Below, piece by piece: positions 52,482 through 62,350 of a stretch of 64,000 nt of DNA. The DNA is taken from assembly GCF_040537815.1 (NCBI RefSeq), contig NZ_JBEWSZ010000001.1, forward strand, positions 992,001 to 1,056,000. Reading direction: 5' to 3'. A program made the translations under genes and the position numbers. The notes under the pieces were generated by a model. That model was given only the letters and a program-made list of their open reading frames with translations, did no database searches and was not told the DNA's origin. This stretch comes from Mesorhizobium shangrilense (lineage in GTDB: Bacteria; Pseudomonadota; Alphaproteobacteria; Rhizobiales; Rhizobiaceae). Every line of letters begins with the position of its first letter. Position 1 is the first letter of the stretch.

Positions 52482-53864
52482 GTGCCGTCTGTACGCAAGA
52501 GTCTTTTCGCCGCCGTCCTTTTCTCCGCGACAGCGCTTTCTCCCCTGGCCGCCTCGGCGGAAACCATCCTTGGCGCACTTGCAAAAGCCTACCAGAACAA
52601 TTCGCAGCTGAATGCGGCGCGTGCCGGCGTCCGCGTCACCGATGAAGGCGTGCCCCTGGCCAAGTCGGGCTGGCGGCCGACGATCAACGGATCTTCGAGC
52701 ATAGACTACACGAAAACAAACTTTCCCGGTGGTAACCTGAGCGCGACGACCGCCAATTTCGGCATCAAGATCAACCAGACCCTGTTCGACGGATTCCAGA
52801 CCAGCAACAATGTGGCGTCGGCCGAAGCCCAGGTGCGGGCGTCCGTTGAAGGCCTGCGCAATACCGAAGAGAACACGCTCTTCAACGCGGCAACCGCGTA
52901 TATGGATGTGATTCGCGACCGGCAGATCGCAGTGCTGACGGAGCAGAACCTGCAATTCCTGACCGAGCAGGCGCGCGCCGCGCGTTCCCGTTTCGAGGTC
53001 GGCGAAGGCACTCGTACCGACGTCGCGCAGGCGGATGCGTCCCGCGCGTCGGCGGTGGCTCAGCTGAGTGCCGCCCGTGCGCAGGCGCTGTCCAGTGCCG
53101 CGACCTACCACCAGATCATCGGTGACGAGCCGGGCAAGCTCAAGGGCGCTTCGCCGCTGGCCAAGCTTCTGCCGGCCAGCCTCAATTCGGCGATCGGCGT
53201 GGCGTCGAACGAGCATCCCGCCATTCTCGCCAATCAGCATCTGGTCGACGCGGCGGGCTTTTCCGTCAAGTCGGCGGAAGGGGCGCTGTTGCCGCAGCTG
53301 TCGGCCTCGGCCGGCGTTTCGGATAGCTACAATCACAACAGTCCGGCATCTTCGTCGAGCCCGAATGGCAATTCGACCTCGGCCAATATTGGCGCGACGC
53401 TGACCATCCCGATCTACTCGGGCGGCCGCACCGAGGCTACGGTGCGTAGGTCCAAGGAATCGCTGAGCCAGGCGCGGATCGAGGTTGATGTCAGCCGCGA
53501 CCAGGTGCGCCAGGCCGTAACCGCGGCCTGGACGCAGTACACGGCGGCTCAGGAAAGTGCCGCCGCCAACAGGCAGGTTATCGATGCGGCCCAGCTGGCC
53601 CTGAACGGCGTCATCGAGGAGCGCAATGTCGGCCAGCGCACCACGCTCGACGTCCTCAATGCGCAGGCCGCCGTCATCACCGCCAAGATCAACCAGGCGG
53701 GTTCCGAGCACGATGTGGTGGTGGCGAGCTATGCCATCCTGTCGGCCATGGGACGCCTGTCGGTCGACCGCCTTGGCCTGCAGGTGACGAAGTATCAGCC
53801 GGAAGAGCACTACAACGCGGTCAAGGACAAGTGGACCGGCCTGCGTACGCCGGACGGCCGCTAG
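52482..53864 (+). CDS. tolC: TolC-family outer-membrane channel
   Basis: A 460-residue outer-membrane efflux protein. A signal peptide (LFAAVLFSATALSPLAASA) is followed by two repeats of the TolC fold: ETILGALAKAYQNNSQLNAARAGV and SLSQARIEVDVSRDQVRQAVTAAWTQYTAAQESA, with VGQRTTLDVLNAQAAVITAKIN near the end. It forms the exit duct for type I secretion and RND or MFS tripartite pumps. The start is GTG at 52482, with GAGGGA upstream. The inner-membrane partners are elsewhere. Confidence 0.93.
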   Translation: MPSVRKSLFAAVLFSATALSPLAASAETILGALAKAYQNNSQLNAARAGVRVTDEGVPLAKSGWRPTINGSSSIDYTKTNFPGGNLSATTANFGIKINQTLFDGFQTSNNVASAEAQVRASVEGLRNTEENTLFNAATAYMDVIRDRQIAVLTEQNLQFLTEQARAARSRFEVGEGTRTDVAQADASRASAVAQLSAARAQALSSAATYHQIIGDEPGKLKGASPLAKLLPASLNSAIGVASNEHPAILANQHLVDAAGFSVKSAEGALLPQLSASAGVSDSYNHNSPASSSSPNGNSTSANIGATLTIPIYSGGRTEATVRRSKESLSQARIEVDVSRDQVRQAVTAAWTQYTAAQESAAANRQVIDAAQLALNGVIEERNVGQRTTLDVLNAQAAVITAKINQAGSEHDVVVASYAILSAMGRLSVDRLGLQVTKYQPEEHYNAVKDKWTGLRTPDGR

Positions 53865-54209
53865 TCAACCCGCCTCCCGGTCCCGGCTTTTGCGCGCCGG
53901 GGACGGGATGATATGCAGCAAGTGCCGATAGAATGTTCTTTCGGCACTTTAGCCTTGGGCAAGGATCCGTCCTGGTTCCGCATTGCGCGGAAATGCCCAT
54001 GGAAATGATCGAGGCCGCATTCCTGCGGGGAATGCTGACACAGGCAACCTGTCTGGCCGTTCATTGCTCTAATCTGTTGAAATCCAACATGTCTCCACAT
54101 TGGGGATTCTCGTGGCGCGATCCGTCGGTTACGCTGGCGCCATGATTCGAATCCGGCATTTTGCCGGACGGGAAATTTGCAACGAGTCACAAGGGCGGCG
54201 GATGTGACG
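53865..54209. other. 345-bp tolC-popZ gap with a hairpin at its left end
   Basis: CCCGGTCCCGGC (53876-53887) and GCCGGGGACGGG (53896-53907) can form a 12-position stem with one mismatch and one G-T just after tolC, a probable terminator without a clear T-run. A short open frame at 53933-54145 has no family resemblance. The remainder should hold the popZ promoter; I cannot place it exactly. Confidence 0.5.
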
Positions 54210-55082
54210 ATGGCGACGGCAAGCAGCGCACAGCGCGAACCTTCCATGGAAGAGATACTGGCCTCGATCCGAAGGATCATCGAGGACAGTGATACCGGCC
54301 GCAAGCCCACGGGCGAATCGGATGAATTGCGTCAGGATATCGAGTCGGCTCCTGCTTCAGTGCAGGATGTGGATGCATTCCGCGCGGAGCTGCGCGGTGG
54401 GTTGGATGTCAGGAAGCCGGTGACCCTGGCGGAAGTCCAGGCTCAACTCCCTGCAACTGAACCGGTCGCCGCTCGCGCGGAGACACCGGTTCGATTCGAT
54501 CCCGCTTCGGTGAAAGCTCCGGTGACGCTGGCGCCTGCAGCCCAGGCGCCCACGACGTTGGCCGAGGTGAGCGCCCGGGTTGCCGCCGCGCCGGCTCCGG
54601 CAGCCGACGCCGATGTGCCTGTCGCCGTGAGGATATCGGAGACGAGCGAGACCATCGTCGCCGATTGGCGGCGCGACATTGCAGCCGTGGGTGAAACCAT
54701 AAAGGCCACGACCTCCCTTTCGGACACAGCCGCCATGCGACGGGCACTTGCGGCCGAGCCGGCGATAGCGGCTCCAGGCAAGGAATCGGCGGTCGAGCCG
54801 GCCGTTGAGCCGGTGACTTCGCGCGGTGGGCCGGCGTGGCCGGCAACAGCCGAGGCGCCCGTCCGTCCGGCGATCCTGTCGGAACATACGGGACGCCAGG
54901 TAGCTGCCGCTTTTGGCGAGTTGTCCGACGCGTTCGCCAGCCGCAGCAAGAAAACCTTCGATGACATGGCCGAGGAGATGCTGAGGCCGATGCTGCAGGA
55001 CTGGCTGGACAACAATCTGCCGACGCTGGTCGAGCGCCTGGTGCGCGAAGAGATCGAACGCGTGGCGCGCGGCGCGCAATAA
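54210..55082 (+). CDS. popZ: PopZ-family polar organising protein (DUF2497)
   Basis: A 290-residue protein with the PopZ plan: a short N-terminal helix SMEEILASIRRIIEDSD, a long Pro/Ala/Glu-rich disordered middle (about 30-215) and a C-terminal helical block (GELSDAFASRSKKTFDDMAEEMLRPMLQDWLDNNLPTLVERLVREEIERVARG) that drives oligomerisation. In Caulobacter and Agrobacterium PopZ forms a polar matrix anchoring the centromere. The ATG at 54210 is preferred over an upstream GTG at 54204. valS follows after a frameshifted gene; popZ-valS proximity is common in Rhizobiales. Confidence 0.9.
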   Translation: MATASSAQREPSMEEILASIRRIIEDSDTGRKPTGESDELRQDIESAPASVQDVDAFRAELRGGLDVRKPVTLAEVQAQLPATEPVAARAETPVRFDPASVKAPVTLAPAAQAPTTLAEVSARVAAAPAPAADADVPVAVRISETSETIVADWRRDIAAVGETIKATTSLSDTAAMRRALAAEPAIAAPGKESAVEPAVEPVTSRGGPAWPATAEAPVRPAILSEHTGRQVAAAFGELSDAFASRSKKTFDDMAEEMLRPMLQDWLDNNLPTLVERLVREEIERVARGAQ

Positions 55083-55138
55083 TTTTTAGGACAATTGCTG
55101 GCTGAAAGCGCCGCCCTTGTGCGACGCTTTCACTTTGG

Positions 55139-55776
55139 TCAGCCGTTCTCGGCGGTGAAGGCGATCAGGTTTCCGTCGACATCCTTGATGATGAATGTAC
55201 GCGCGCCCCACGGCTCGGTCCGCAGTGTTTGATGAAAGCTGACCCCGGCCGCCTGATATTCCAGGAGCAGCGGCTTGATGTTGTCGAGCACGATCGTCGC
55301 CGACAACAGGTGTTCCCTTGTCGGCGAATCCGGGTCGAAAAGAGGTTCGTCGACATGACGCAGGTTCAGCCGCGCGCCGTCGCGAATGACCTGTGCGTAG
55401 AAGGGGGGCTCGCCGTGGGCAAAGCGCGTCGTGAAGCCGAGCTTCTGCTGTAGAATGCGCAGGCGGCATCGATGTCGCAGACAAAGAGTTGCGGCTCGGC
55501 GAAGGCAAGGAGCGGTTTTTCGGCGTCTGATGCGATGCGGTCGGTCACGGTTTGAAGGCCTTTCTTCAGCGCCTGCCAGCTTTCGAAACCCGATTTCCTG
55601 GCGACCAGTTCCTGCGCATCGGCAAGCTTGAAGCTGCCATCGAGGATATCCCTGTCGGTCAAATGACGGAAGCGGGGCAATATCGCCGCGATCGTGTGCG
55701 CGACCGGATAATACCGCTCGCGGTGCCATTTGAGATAGAGCTTGGCCTGTTTCTTGTGGTGTTCGAGAGTGGGCAT
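55139..55776 (-). pseudogene. Frameshifted VOC-family gene with an N-terminal helical domain
   Basis: The frame from 55776 encodes MPTLEHHKKQAKLYLKWHRE, then FKLADAQELVARKSGFESWQALKKGL and the start of a VOC domain, LFVCDIDAACAFY, and then loses sense at about 55450. Another frame continues with QKLGFTTRFAHGEPPFYAQVIRDG and ends EPWGARTFIIKDVDGNLIAFTAENG. One missing base in TAC(C)AGCAG would restore a single 212-residue protein. It is therefore either a recent pseudogene or a sequencing error. The intact form would be a glyoxalase-superfamily protein. Confidence 0.8.
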
Positions 55777-56054
55777 GGGCGCATTGCGTGTTGAGGTGGC
55801 GTAGGCGGGCAATGCCCCTCCGGCCGGAAGCCGATGCGCCCTACAGCAGCAGTGGCAAGCTATTGTGATGGCTGCTCCGGTCAAGGACGAACGGAACACC
55901 TATGTCGTTGGGCATTGCCGCGCATCGGATGGACACTATCTGACGAACAGAACATTTCACGCCGATTGCCAAAGCGCCCATGCGGTTGACTTGGCCAAAA
56001 CCTTCCGATTTACACCGGGTCAGCAAAACTCCCGACAGCGCGGACCATTTCCCC

Positions 56055-58838
56055 ATGCTTGAAAAGACCTACGACGCCAAGACCGTCGAGCCGAAGATCG
56101 CCAAAATCTGGGAAGAGGCGGATGCCTTCCGCGCCGGCGCCGGTGCGGAGGAGGGGGCCGAGGCCTTCACGATCGTCATCCCGCCGCCGAACGTCACCGG
56201 CTCGCTGCATATGGGCCATGCGCTCAACAACACGCTGCAGGACATTCTGGTGCGCTTCGAGCGGATGCGCGGCAAGAACGTGCTGTGGCAGCCTGGCATG
56301 GACCATGCCGGCATCGCCACGCAGATGGTGGTCGAGCGCCAGCTGATGGAGAAGCAGATCCATCGCCGCGACCTGACGCGCGAGGAATTCATCGAGAAGG
56401 TTTGGGAGTGGAAGGCCGAATCCGGTGGCGCGATCTTCAACCAGTTGAAGCGGCTTGGCGCCTCGGCGGACTGGTCGCGCGAACGTTTCACCATGGATGA
56501 AGGCCTGTCCAAGGCCGTGCTCGAAGTCTTCGTCACCCTCTACAAGGAAGGGCTGATCTACAAGGACAAGCGCCTTGTGAACTGGGACCCGAAACTGTTG
56601 ACCGCGATCTCCGATCTCGAGGTCGAGCAGCACGAGGTCAATGGCAATCTCTGGCACTTCCGCTATCCCATCGAGGGCGAGACCTTCGATCCGGAGAATC
56701 CGAAAACCTTCATCACGGTGGCCACGACGCGCCCCGAGACCATGCTGGGCGACACGGCTGTCGCCGTGCACCCGGACGACGAGCGTTTCCGGCATCTGGT
56801 CGGCAAGAACCTCGTCCTGCCGATCGTCGGCCGCAAGATTCCTGTGGTGGCGGATGAGTATTCCGATCCGGAAAAGGGTTCCGGTGCCGTCAAGATCACC
56901 CCGGCGCATGACTTCAACGACTTCGAGGTTGGCAAGCGCCACAAGCTGCCGGCGATCAATATCCTCACCATCGAGGCTGCGATAAACCTCAAGGACAATG
57001 AAGATTTCCTCGCCGGCCTCGACGTGACGCCGGAACGCCAGGCTGTGTGGGATGAACTCAACGGGCTTGATCGCTTCGTTGCGCGCAAGAAGATCGTCGA
57101 GCTGATGGAAGCCGGCGGCTTCCTCGAAAAAGTCGAGCCGCATCGCCATGCCGTGCCGCATGGCGATCGCGGCGGCGTGCCGATCGAGCCGTTCCTGACC
57201 GAGCAGTGGTATGCGAATGCCGCCGAGCTCGCCAAGCCGGCGATCGCCTCGGTGCGCGAGGGCCGCACGAATTTCGTGCCGAAGAACTGGGAGAAGACCT
57301 ACTTCGACTGGATGGAGAACATCCAGCCCTGGTGCATTTCGCGCCAGCTGTGGTGGGGTCATCAGATTCCTGCCTGGTATGGCCCGGACGGGCGTGTCTT
57401 CGTCGAGAAGACCGAGGAAGAGGCGCTTGGCGCCGCGATCGAATATTATCTGGCGCTGGAAGGACCCTGGAAGGCCTGGGTTGAGGACAAGCTCGAGAAC
57501 TTCAAGCCCGGCGAGATCCTGACCCGCGACGAAGATGTGCTCGACACCTGGTTCTCGTCGGCGCTGTGGCCGTTCTCGACGCTTGGCTGGCCGGACCAGA
57601 CGCCGGAACTGAAGACCTACTACCAGACCGACGTGCTGGTGACCGGCTTCGACATCATCTTCTTCTGGGTCGCCCGCATGATGATGATGGGCCTTCACTT
57701 CATGGACGAAGAGCCGTTCCACACGGTCTATGTCCACGCCCTGGTGCGCGACAAGAACGGGCAGAAGATGTCGAAGTCGAAAGGCAACGTCATCGATCCG
57801 CTCGATCTCATCGACGAATACGGCGCCGACGCGCTGCGCTTCACCCTGACGGTGATGGCGGCGCAGGGGCGCGACGTGAAGCTCGACCCGGCCCGCATCG
57901 CCGGCTACCGCAATTTCGGCACCAAGCTCTGGAATGCCACCCGCTTCGCCGAGATGAACGAAGTCGCGCGCAATGACGAGTTCTGGTTGAACGATGCCAA
58001 GCTGGCGGTCAACCGCTGGATCCTGACCGAGCTGACGCGCGCCGCGCGCGACATTACGGATGGGATAACGTCCTACCGCTTCAACGAGGCTGCAGGCGCC
58101 GCCTACCGCTTCGTCTGGAACCTGTTCTGCGACTGGTACCTGGAGCTGCTGAAGCCGGTGTTCATGGGCACGGACGAGGCTGCCAAGGCCGAGAGCCGGG
58201 CTTGCGTCGCCTTCGTGCTCGACGAGATCTACAAGCTGCTGCACCCGATGATGCCGTTCATGACGGAAGAACTGTGGGCGCAGACCGCCGGAGAGGGCAA
58301 GGAGCGGTCGTCGCTGCTTTGCCACGCGGCTTGGCCGGCGCCGGACTTCGAGGACGCGGAGGCGGCCGCCGACATCAACTGGCTGGTTGACCTTGTCTCC
58401 GGCATCCGCTCGGTCCGTTCGGAGATGAACGTGCCGCCGGCGGCGATCGCGCCTCTGGTGGTGATCGGAGCCAACGCGGTGACGCGCGAAAGGCTTCAGC
58501 GCCAGGACTCGGCGATCAAGCGGCTGGCGCGGGTTGGTGACATCTCGCTGGCCGATGCCGCCCCCAAGGGGGCCGCACAGATCGTGCTCAACGAGGCGAC
58601 CATCTGCCTGCCGCTCGGCAGCCTGATCGACCTGACCGCCGAGGCGGCTCGGTTGCAGAAGGAACTGGTCAAGGTGACCGAGGAAATCGCGCGGCTGCAC
58701 AAGAAACTGTCCAACGAGAGATTCGTCGCCAGCGCGCCCGAGGAGATCGTGGCCGCCGAGCGCGAGAAACTCGCTGAGTATCGCGAGGCGCAGGAGAAGC
58801 TCTCAGTGGCTCTGAGTCGGGTGCGCGACGCGGGTTGA
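56055..58838 (+). CDS. valS: Valyl-tRNA synthetase
   Basis: A 927-residue class I synthetase. The ATP motif HIGH is HMGH in PPPNVTGSLHMGHALNN, and KMSKS is in GQKMSKSKGNVIDPLDLIDEYG. The editing (CP1) domain, with TVATTRPETMLGDTAVAV, covers about residues 200-345. The C-terminal coiled coil (EAARLQKELVKVTEEIARLHKKLSNERFVASAPEEIV) is typical of ValRS. The ATG at 56055 (MLEKTYDAKTVEP) is chosen; the upstream extension lacks homology. Confidence 0.97.
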   Translation: MLEKTYDAKTVEPKIAKIWEEADAFRAGAGAEEGAEAFTIVIPPPNVTGSLHMGHALNNTLQDILVRFERMRGKNVLWQPGMDHAGIATQMVVERQLMEKQIHRRDLTREEFIEKVWEWKAESGGAIFNQLKRLGASADWSRERFTMDEGLSKAVLEVFVTLYKEGLIYKDKRLVNWDPKLLTAISDLEVEQHEVNGNLWHFRYPIEGETFDPENPKTFITVATTRPETMLGDTAVAVHPDDERFRHLVGKNLVLPIVGRKIPVVADEYSDPEKGSGAVKITPAHDFNDFEVGKRHKLPAINILTIEAAINLKDNEDFLAGLDVTPERQAVWDELNGLDRFVARKKIVELMEAGGFLEKVEPHRHAVPHGDRGGVPIEPFLTEQWYANAAELAKPAIASVREGRTNFVPKNWEKTYFDWMENIQPWCISRQLWWGHQIPAWYGPDGRVFVEKTEEEALGAAIEYYLALEGPWKAWVEDKLENFKPGEILTRDEDVLDTWFSSALWPFSTLGWPDQTPELKTYYQTDVLVTGFDIIFFWVARMMMMGLHFMDEEPFHTVYVHALVRDKNGQKMSKSKGNVIDPLDLIDEYGADALRFTLTVMAAQGRDVKLDPARIAGYRNFGTKLWNATRFAEMNEVARNDEFWLNDAKLAVNRWILTELTRAARDITDGITSYRFNEAAGAAYRFVWNLFCDWYLELLKPVFMGTDEAAKAESRACVAFVLDEIYKLLHPMMPFMTEELWAQTAGEGKERSSLLCHAAWPAPDFEDAEAAADINWLVDLVSGIRSVRSEMNVPPAAIAPLVVIGANAVTRERLQRQDSAIKRLARVGDISLADAAPKGAAQIVLNEATICLPLGSLIDLTAEAARLQKELVKVTEEIARLHKKLSNERFVASAPEEIVAAEREKLAEYREAQEKLSVALSRVRDAG

Positions 58839-59201
58839 AATACTGGGGATCAGGGAGATCCCAGACTGCGTTAACGATGTCGTTTTTGCCCCGAAAACAG
58901 GCATTCCGCTGCGTTAATGTTGACGTAAACGGAAAGTTTCAGCCCCATTGTTGCCATAATGTAACAATGGGGCGCTGAACCCCTGAAAAGTGCTGTTTTC
59001 GCGCTGTTTTAGACAGTTCTTCCGCATTTTCTTTGCCGATTTTTCCCCAAAAGGTCACTTTTCGGGCCTTCTGGTGGTGGGCCGCACTTTGTCGAAATTG
59101 CGTTCTGATCACCTGTACGTGTACGCCTCTTGAAATCGTTGTTGCGCCGTTAACCTGAATTCGTTCTAGCTTGACGCACTAGTATTTCGGGGAGGAATTC
59201 C
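58839..59201. promoter_or_regulatory. 363-bp AT-rich gap before the FadL porin with a 10-bp stem-loop
   Basis: CCCCATTGTT (58943-58952) and AACAATGGGG (58963-58972) form a perfect 10-bp stem with a 10-base loop. It could end valS transcription or bind a regulator of the porin gene. The region is rich in GTTAAC/GTTAA words (58870, 59150). GGGGAGGAA precedes the porin ATG. No gene is supported here. Confidence 0.5.
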
Positions 59202-60326
59202 ATGGACATTTTGCGTCTGAAAGCACTGTTGGGGGCAGGGTGCTTTTCATTGGCTTTGATCGGTTCGGTACACGCCGGCGGCTTTTCGCGCGGGACCGCG
59301 GACACCGACATCCTTTTTGAAGACGGCAATTTCAACATGCGCACCAGCGTGACGTATGTTGCGCCGACCAGAAAATATTCGGTGAACGGGCTCAATCCGA
59401 ATTTGATCGGCCAGAATTATTCCGACAGCTACGCCGTCCCTTCTGCAGCCGTCAAATTCAAGCTGACGGACAACCTTTCATGTGCGGGCACGTACACGGA
59501 GTCATATGGCGCAAGTGCGACGTGGTCCGCGCCCAGTGGAACTCTTCAGAAGCTCAAGGAAAACTTTACGATTTATGAAGGCGCAGTCACATGCGGCGTC
59601 AAATTTGATTTGAGCAAAGGTCGCATCTGGTTGCTTGGCGGCGTCTACCATGAGGATGTCGATTACAATCTTGTTGCGGTTGGTGGCTTGCTCGATGTGA
59701 ATCTGAAAGAAAGCGATATCGGCTGGCGTGCGGGCATAGCCTACGAGATTCCCGAGATCGCATTGCGTACCCAGTTGATGTACCGTTCAGGTGTGTCGAT
59801 TGACGCGTCCGGTACCGCGAACGCAGTCAGCCCTCCGTTTCCTAAACCGACGGCGCCCGCGACTGGCGATACGCAATTTCCGCAATCGCTGGAGTTCAAG
59901 GCCCAAACGGGTGTTGCACCCGGTTGGCTTGTGTACGGCAGTGTCAAATGGACCGATTGGTCGGTTACCAAGCAGCTCAACCTTCATATCCCACAGGAGG
60001 GAGTCGAGAATGGTAATGACTATTTTTGGCGCGATGGCTGGACACTCACCGGCGGCGTTGGCCACAAATTCAATGACCAGATATCCGGCACCGTGTTCGC
60101 ATCCTGGGATCGTGGTGTCAGTACAGGGTGGGATTTGACCGGTGACAGCTATACGCTCGGCACCGGCGTTTCGATGAAGGACAAGATGGGCGGCGAGCTC
60201 CGGCTGGGTGTTGCTGCGATCTATCTTGCTTCAGTGTCTGAGACGCAATATGCGCCTATTCTTAATCGGACGGTTCAGGGCGACTGGGGCTATGCCTTCT
60301 CGGGCGGCTACAGCATCAAGTGGTAA
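59202..60326 (+). CDS. FadL/OmpP1-family outer-membrane transport protein
   Basis: A 374-residue beta-barrel. The signal peptide ends near VHAGGF; mature FadL proteins likewise begin AGGFxxG. Strand-like motifs include FNMRTSVTYVAPTRKY, GWRAGIAYEIPEIALRTQLMYRS, GWLVYGSVKWTDWS, GWTLTGGVGHKFND and the C-terminal GDWGYAFSGGYSIKW with a terminal aromatic residue. FadL proteins pass long-chain fatty acids or other hydrophobic compounds across the outer membrane. The gene is somewhat more AT-rich than its neighbours. A very strong terminator follows. Confidence 0.85.
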   Translation: MDILRLKALLGAGCFSLALIGSVHAGGFSRGTADTDILFEDGNFNMRTSVTYVAPTRKYSVNGLNPNLIGQNYSDSYAVPSAAVKFKLTDNLSCAGTYTESYGASATWSAPSGTLQKLKENFTIYEGAVTCGVKFDLSKGRIWLLGGVYHEDVDYNLVAVGGLLDVNLKESDIGWRAGIAYEIPEIALRTQLMYRSGVSIDASGTANAVSPPFPKPTAPATGDTQFPQSLEFKAQTGVAPGWLVYGSVKWTDWSVTKQLNLHIPQEGVENGNDYFWRDGWTLTGGVGHKFNDQISGTVFASWDRGVSTGWDLTGDSYTLGTGVSMKDKMGGELRLGVAAIYLASVSETQYAPILNRTVQGDWGYAFSGGYSIKW

Positions 60327-60338
60327 GTCATTCAATCT

Positions 60339-60379
60339 GCTAACAAAAAGGCCGGGCAATGCCCGGCCTTTTTGTTAGC
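60339..60379. terminator. Strong bidirectional rho-independent terminator
   Basis: GCTAACAAAAAGGCCGGGCA (60339-60358) and its exact complement (60360-60379) are separated by one base. In RNA the GGCCGGGCA/TGCCCGGCC core forms the stem, with A5/T5 runs on either side. It ends the fadL transcript. Confidence 0.93.
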
Positions 60380-60625
60380 GTCGGGCTGTCATGAGCGCTC
60401 GCTTCGCGCGAGTTCGCACCCACCGTTGCAGATAAGCCGCACCTGCGTCACCGCTTATGATTGTGATGTTTTGGCAACACTTTCTGAACAACCCCTGCGC
60501 TACAAATCCTGCCAAGGAAATCGCCTATTTCCCGCCATAAACCCGGCGCACCTCGAATTGTCTCGGGACGCGCGCCAAAAGGCTCGGCGATGGGACGGGC
60601 CGCACCGCCAGCGGCAAGGATGAGT

Positions 60626-62350
60626 ATGGACGTCAGAGTCATCTCCAAGGACAAGCTGCCTAGCCGCCATGTGACCGTTGGTCCGGCGCGGGCGCCGCAC
60701 CGCTCCTATCTCTATGCGATGGGACTGTCGGCGGCCGAGATCGCGCAGCCTCTGGTCGGCGTCGCCAGTTGCTGGAATGAAGCAGCACCGTGCAACATCT
60801 CGCTGATGCGCCAGGCGCAAGTGGTCAAGAAGGGCGTGGCCGCGGCCAATGGCACGCCGCGCGAATTCTGCACGATCACCGTCACTGACGGCATCGCCAT
60901 GGGGCACCAGGGCATGAAGTCGTCGCTGGTGTCGCGCGATGTCATCGCCGATTCGGTCGAACTCACCATGCGCGGCCATTGCTACGACGCGCTGGTCGGC
61001 CTCGCCGGTTGCGACAAGTCCTTGCCTGGCATGATGATGGCCATGGTGCGGCTCAACGTGCCGTCGATCTTCATCTATGGCGGCTCGATCCTGCCCGGCA
61101 GCTATCGCGGCCGGCAGATCACCGTGCAGGACGTGTTCGAAGCCGTCGGCCAGCACTCGGTCGGCACCATCAGTGATGCTGAACTGCTGGAAATCGAGCA
61201 GGTGGCCTGTCCTTCGGCCGGCTCCTGCGGCGCCCAGTTCACCGCCAACACCATGGCCACCGTCGCCGAGGCGATCGGGCTGGCCTTGCCCTATTCCTGC
61301 GGGGCGCCGGCGCCCTACGAGATGCGCGACCGCTTCAACTTCGCCTCGGGCGAGAAGATCATGGAGTTGATCGCCAGGAACATCCGCCCTCGCGACATCA
61401 TTACGTTGAAGGCGCTGGAGAATGCGGCGACCGTTGTTTCCGCCACGGGCGGCTCGACCAACGCGGCGCTGCATCTGCCGGCGATCGCGCATGAGGCTGG
61501 CATCAAGTTCGATTTGTTCGATGTCGCCAGGATTTTCGAGAAGACACCTTACATCGCCGACCTGAAGCCGGGCGGCAAATATGTCGCCAAGGACATGTTC
61601 GAGGCTGGCGGCATTCCGCTGCTGATGAAGACCTTGCTCGACCACGGCTATCTGCATGGCGATTGCCTGACTGTGACTGGCCGCACTTTGGCCGAAAATA
61701 TGGAACACGTTGCCTGGAATGAAGATCAGGACGTGGTCCGTCCCGCCAACCGGCCCATCACAAAAACTGGCGGCGTCGTGGGCTTGAAGGGAAACCTTGC
61801 CCCCGAGGGTGCGATTGTGAAGGTCGCGGGCATGGCGGAGCTGAAATTCTCAGGCCCGGCCCGTTGCTTCGATTCGGAAGAGGAATGTTTCGAAGCCGTG
61901 ACGAACCGCGATTACAAGGAAGGCGAAGTGCTCGTCATCCGCTACGAGGGTCCGCGTGGCGGCCCGGGCATGCGCGAGATGCTGTCGACGACGGCGGCGC
62001 TTTACGGCCAGGGCATGGGCGGCAAGGTGGCTTTGATCACAGACGGGCGCTTTTCTGGCGCTACACGTGGCTTCTGCATTGGCCATGTCGGTCCCGAAGC
62101 TGCCGTGGGCGGCCCGATCGGGCTGCTCAAGGATGGTGACGTAATCTCGATCGATGCGGTGAACGGCACGATCGAAGTGGCGTTGTCGGAAACGGAACTG
62201 GAGGCCAGGGCAAGGACATGGAAGCCGCGCACGACCGATTATCAGTCGGGCGCGATCTGGAAGTACGCGCAGACGGTAGGGCCAGCCCGCGATGGCGCGG
62301 TCACCCATCCGGGCGGTGCGAAAGAAACACACTGCTATGCGGACATTTGA
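60626..62350 (+). CDS. ilvD: Dihydroxy-acid dehydratase
   Basis: A 574-residue IlvD/Edd-family Fe-S dehydratase, the penultimate step of valine and isoleucine synthesis. Candidate cluster cysteines are Cys56 (EAAPCNISL), Cys129 ([15 protein letters not shown]) and Cys201 ([16 protein letters not shown]). Other motifs are [23 protein letters not shown] and [13 protein letters not shown]. The start at 60626 ([13 protein letters not shown]) is favoured by AAGGA five bases upstream; 60620 is an alternative. Its last 14 bases overlap the exoR-like gene. Confidence 0.9.
   Translation: MDVRVISKDKLPSRHVTVGPARAPHRSYLYAMGLSAAEIAQPLVGVASCWNEAAPCNISLMRQAQVVKKGVAAANGTPREFCTITVTDGIAMGHQGMKSSLVSRDVIADSVELTMRGHCYDALVGLAGCDKSLPGMMMAMVRLNVPSIFIYGGSILPGSYRGRQITVQDVFEAVGQHSVGTISDAELLEIEQVACPSAGSCGAQFTANTMATVAEAIGLALPYSCGAPAPYEMRDRFNFASGEKIMELIARNIRPRDIITLKALENAATVVSATGGSTNAALHLPAIAHEAGIKFDLFDVARIFEKTPYIADLKPGGKYVAKDMFEAGGIPLLMKTLLDHGYLHGDCLTVTGRTLAENMEHVAWNEDQDVVRPANRPITKTGGVVGLKGNLAPEGAIVKVAGMAELKFSGPARCFDSEEECFEAVTNRDYKEGEVLVIRYEGPRGGPGMREMLSTTAALYGQGMGGKVALITDGRFSGATRGFCIGHVGPEAAVGGPIGLLKDGDVISIDAVNGTIEVALSETELEARARTWKPRTTDYQSGAIWKYAQTVGPARDGAVTHPGGAKETHCYADI

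Noticed and set aside
53933-54145. Small open frame between tolC and popZ
   Set aside because: No family resemblance, no convincing ribosome site and an unusual composition for this genome.
56010-58700. Long minus-strand open frame (896 codons) opposite valS
   Set aside because: It mirrors the codon positions of valS in high-GC DNA and has no family motifs.
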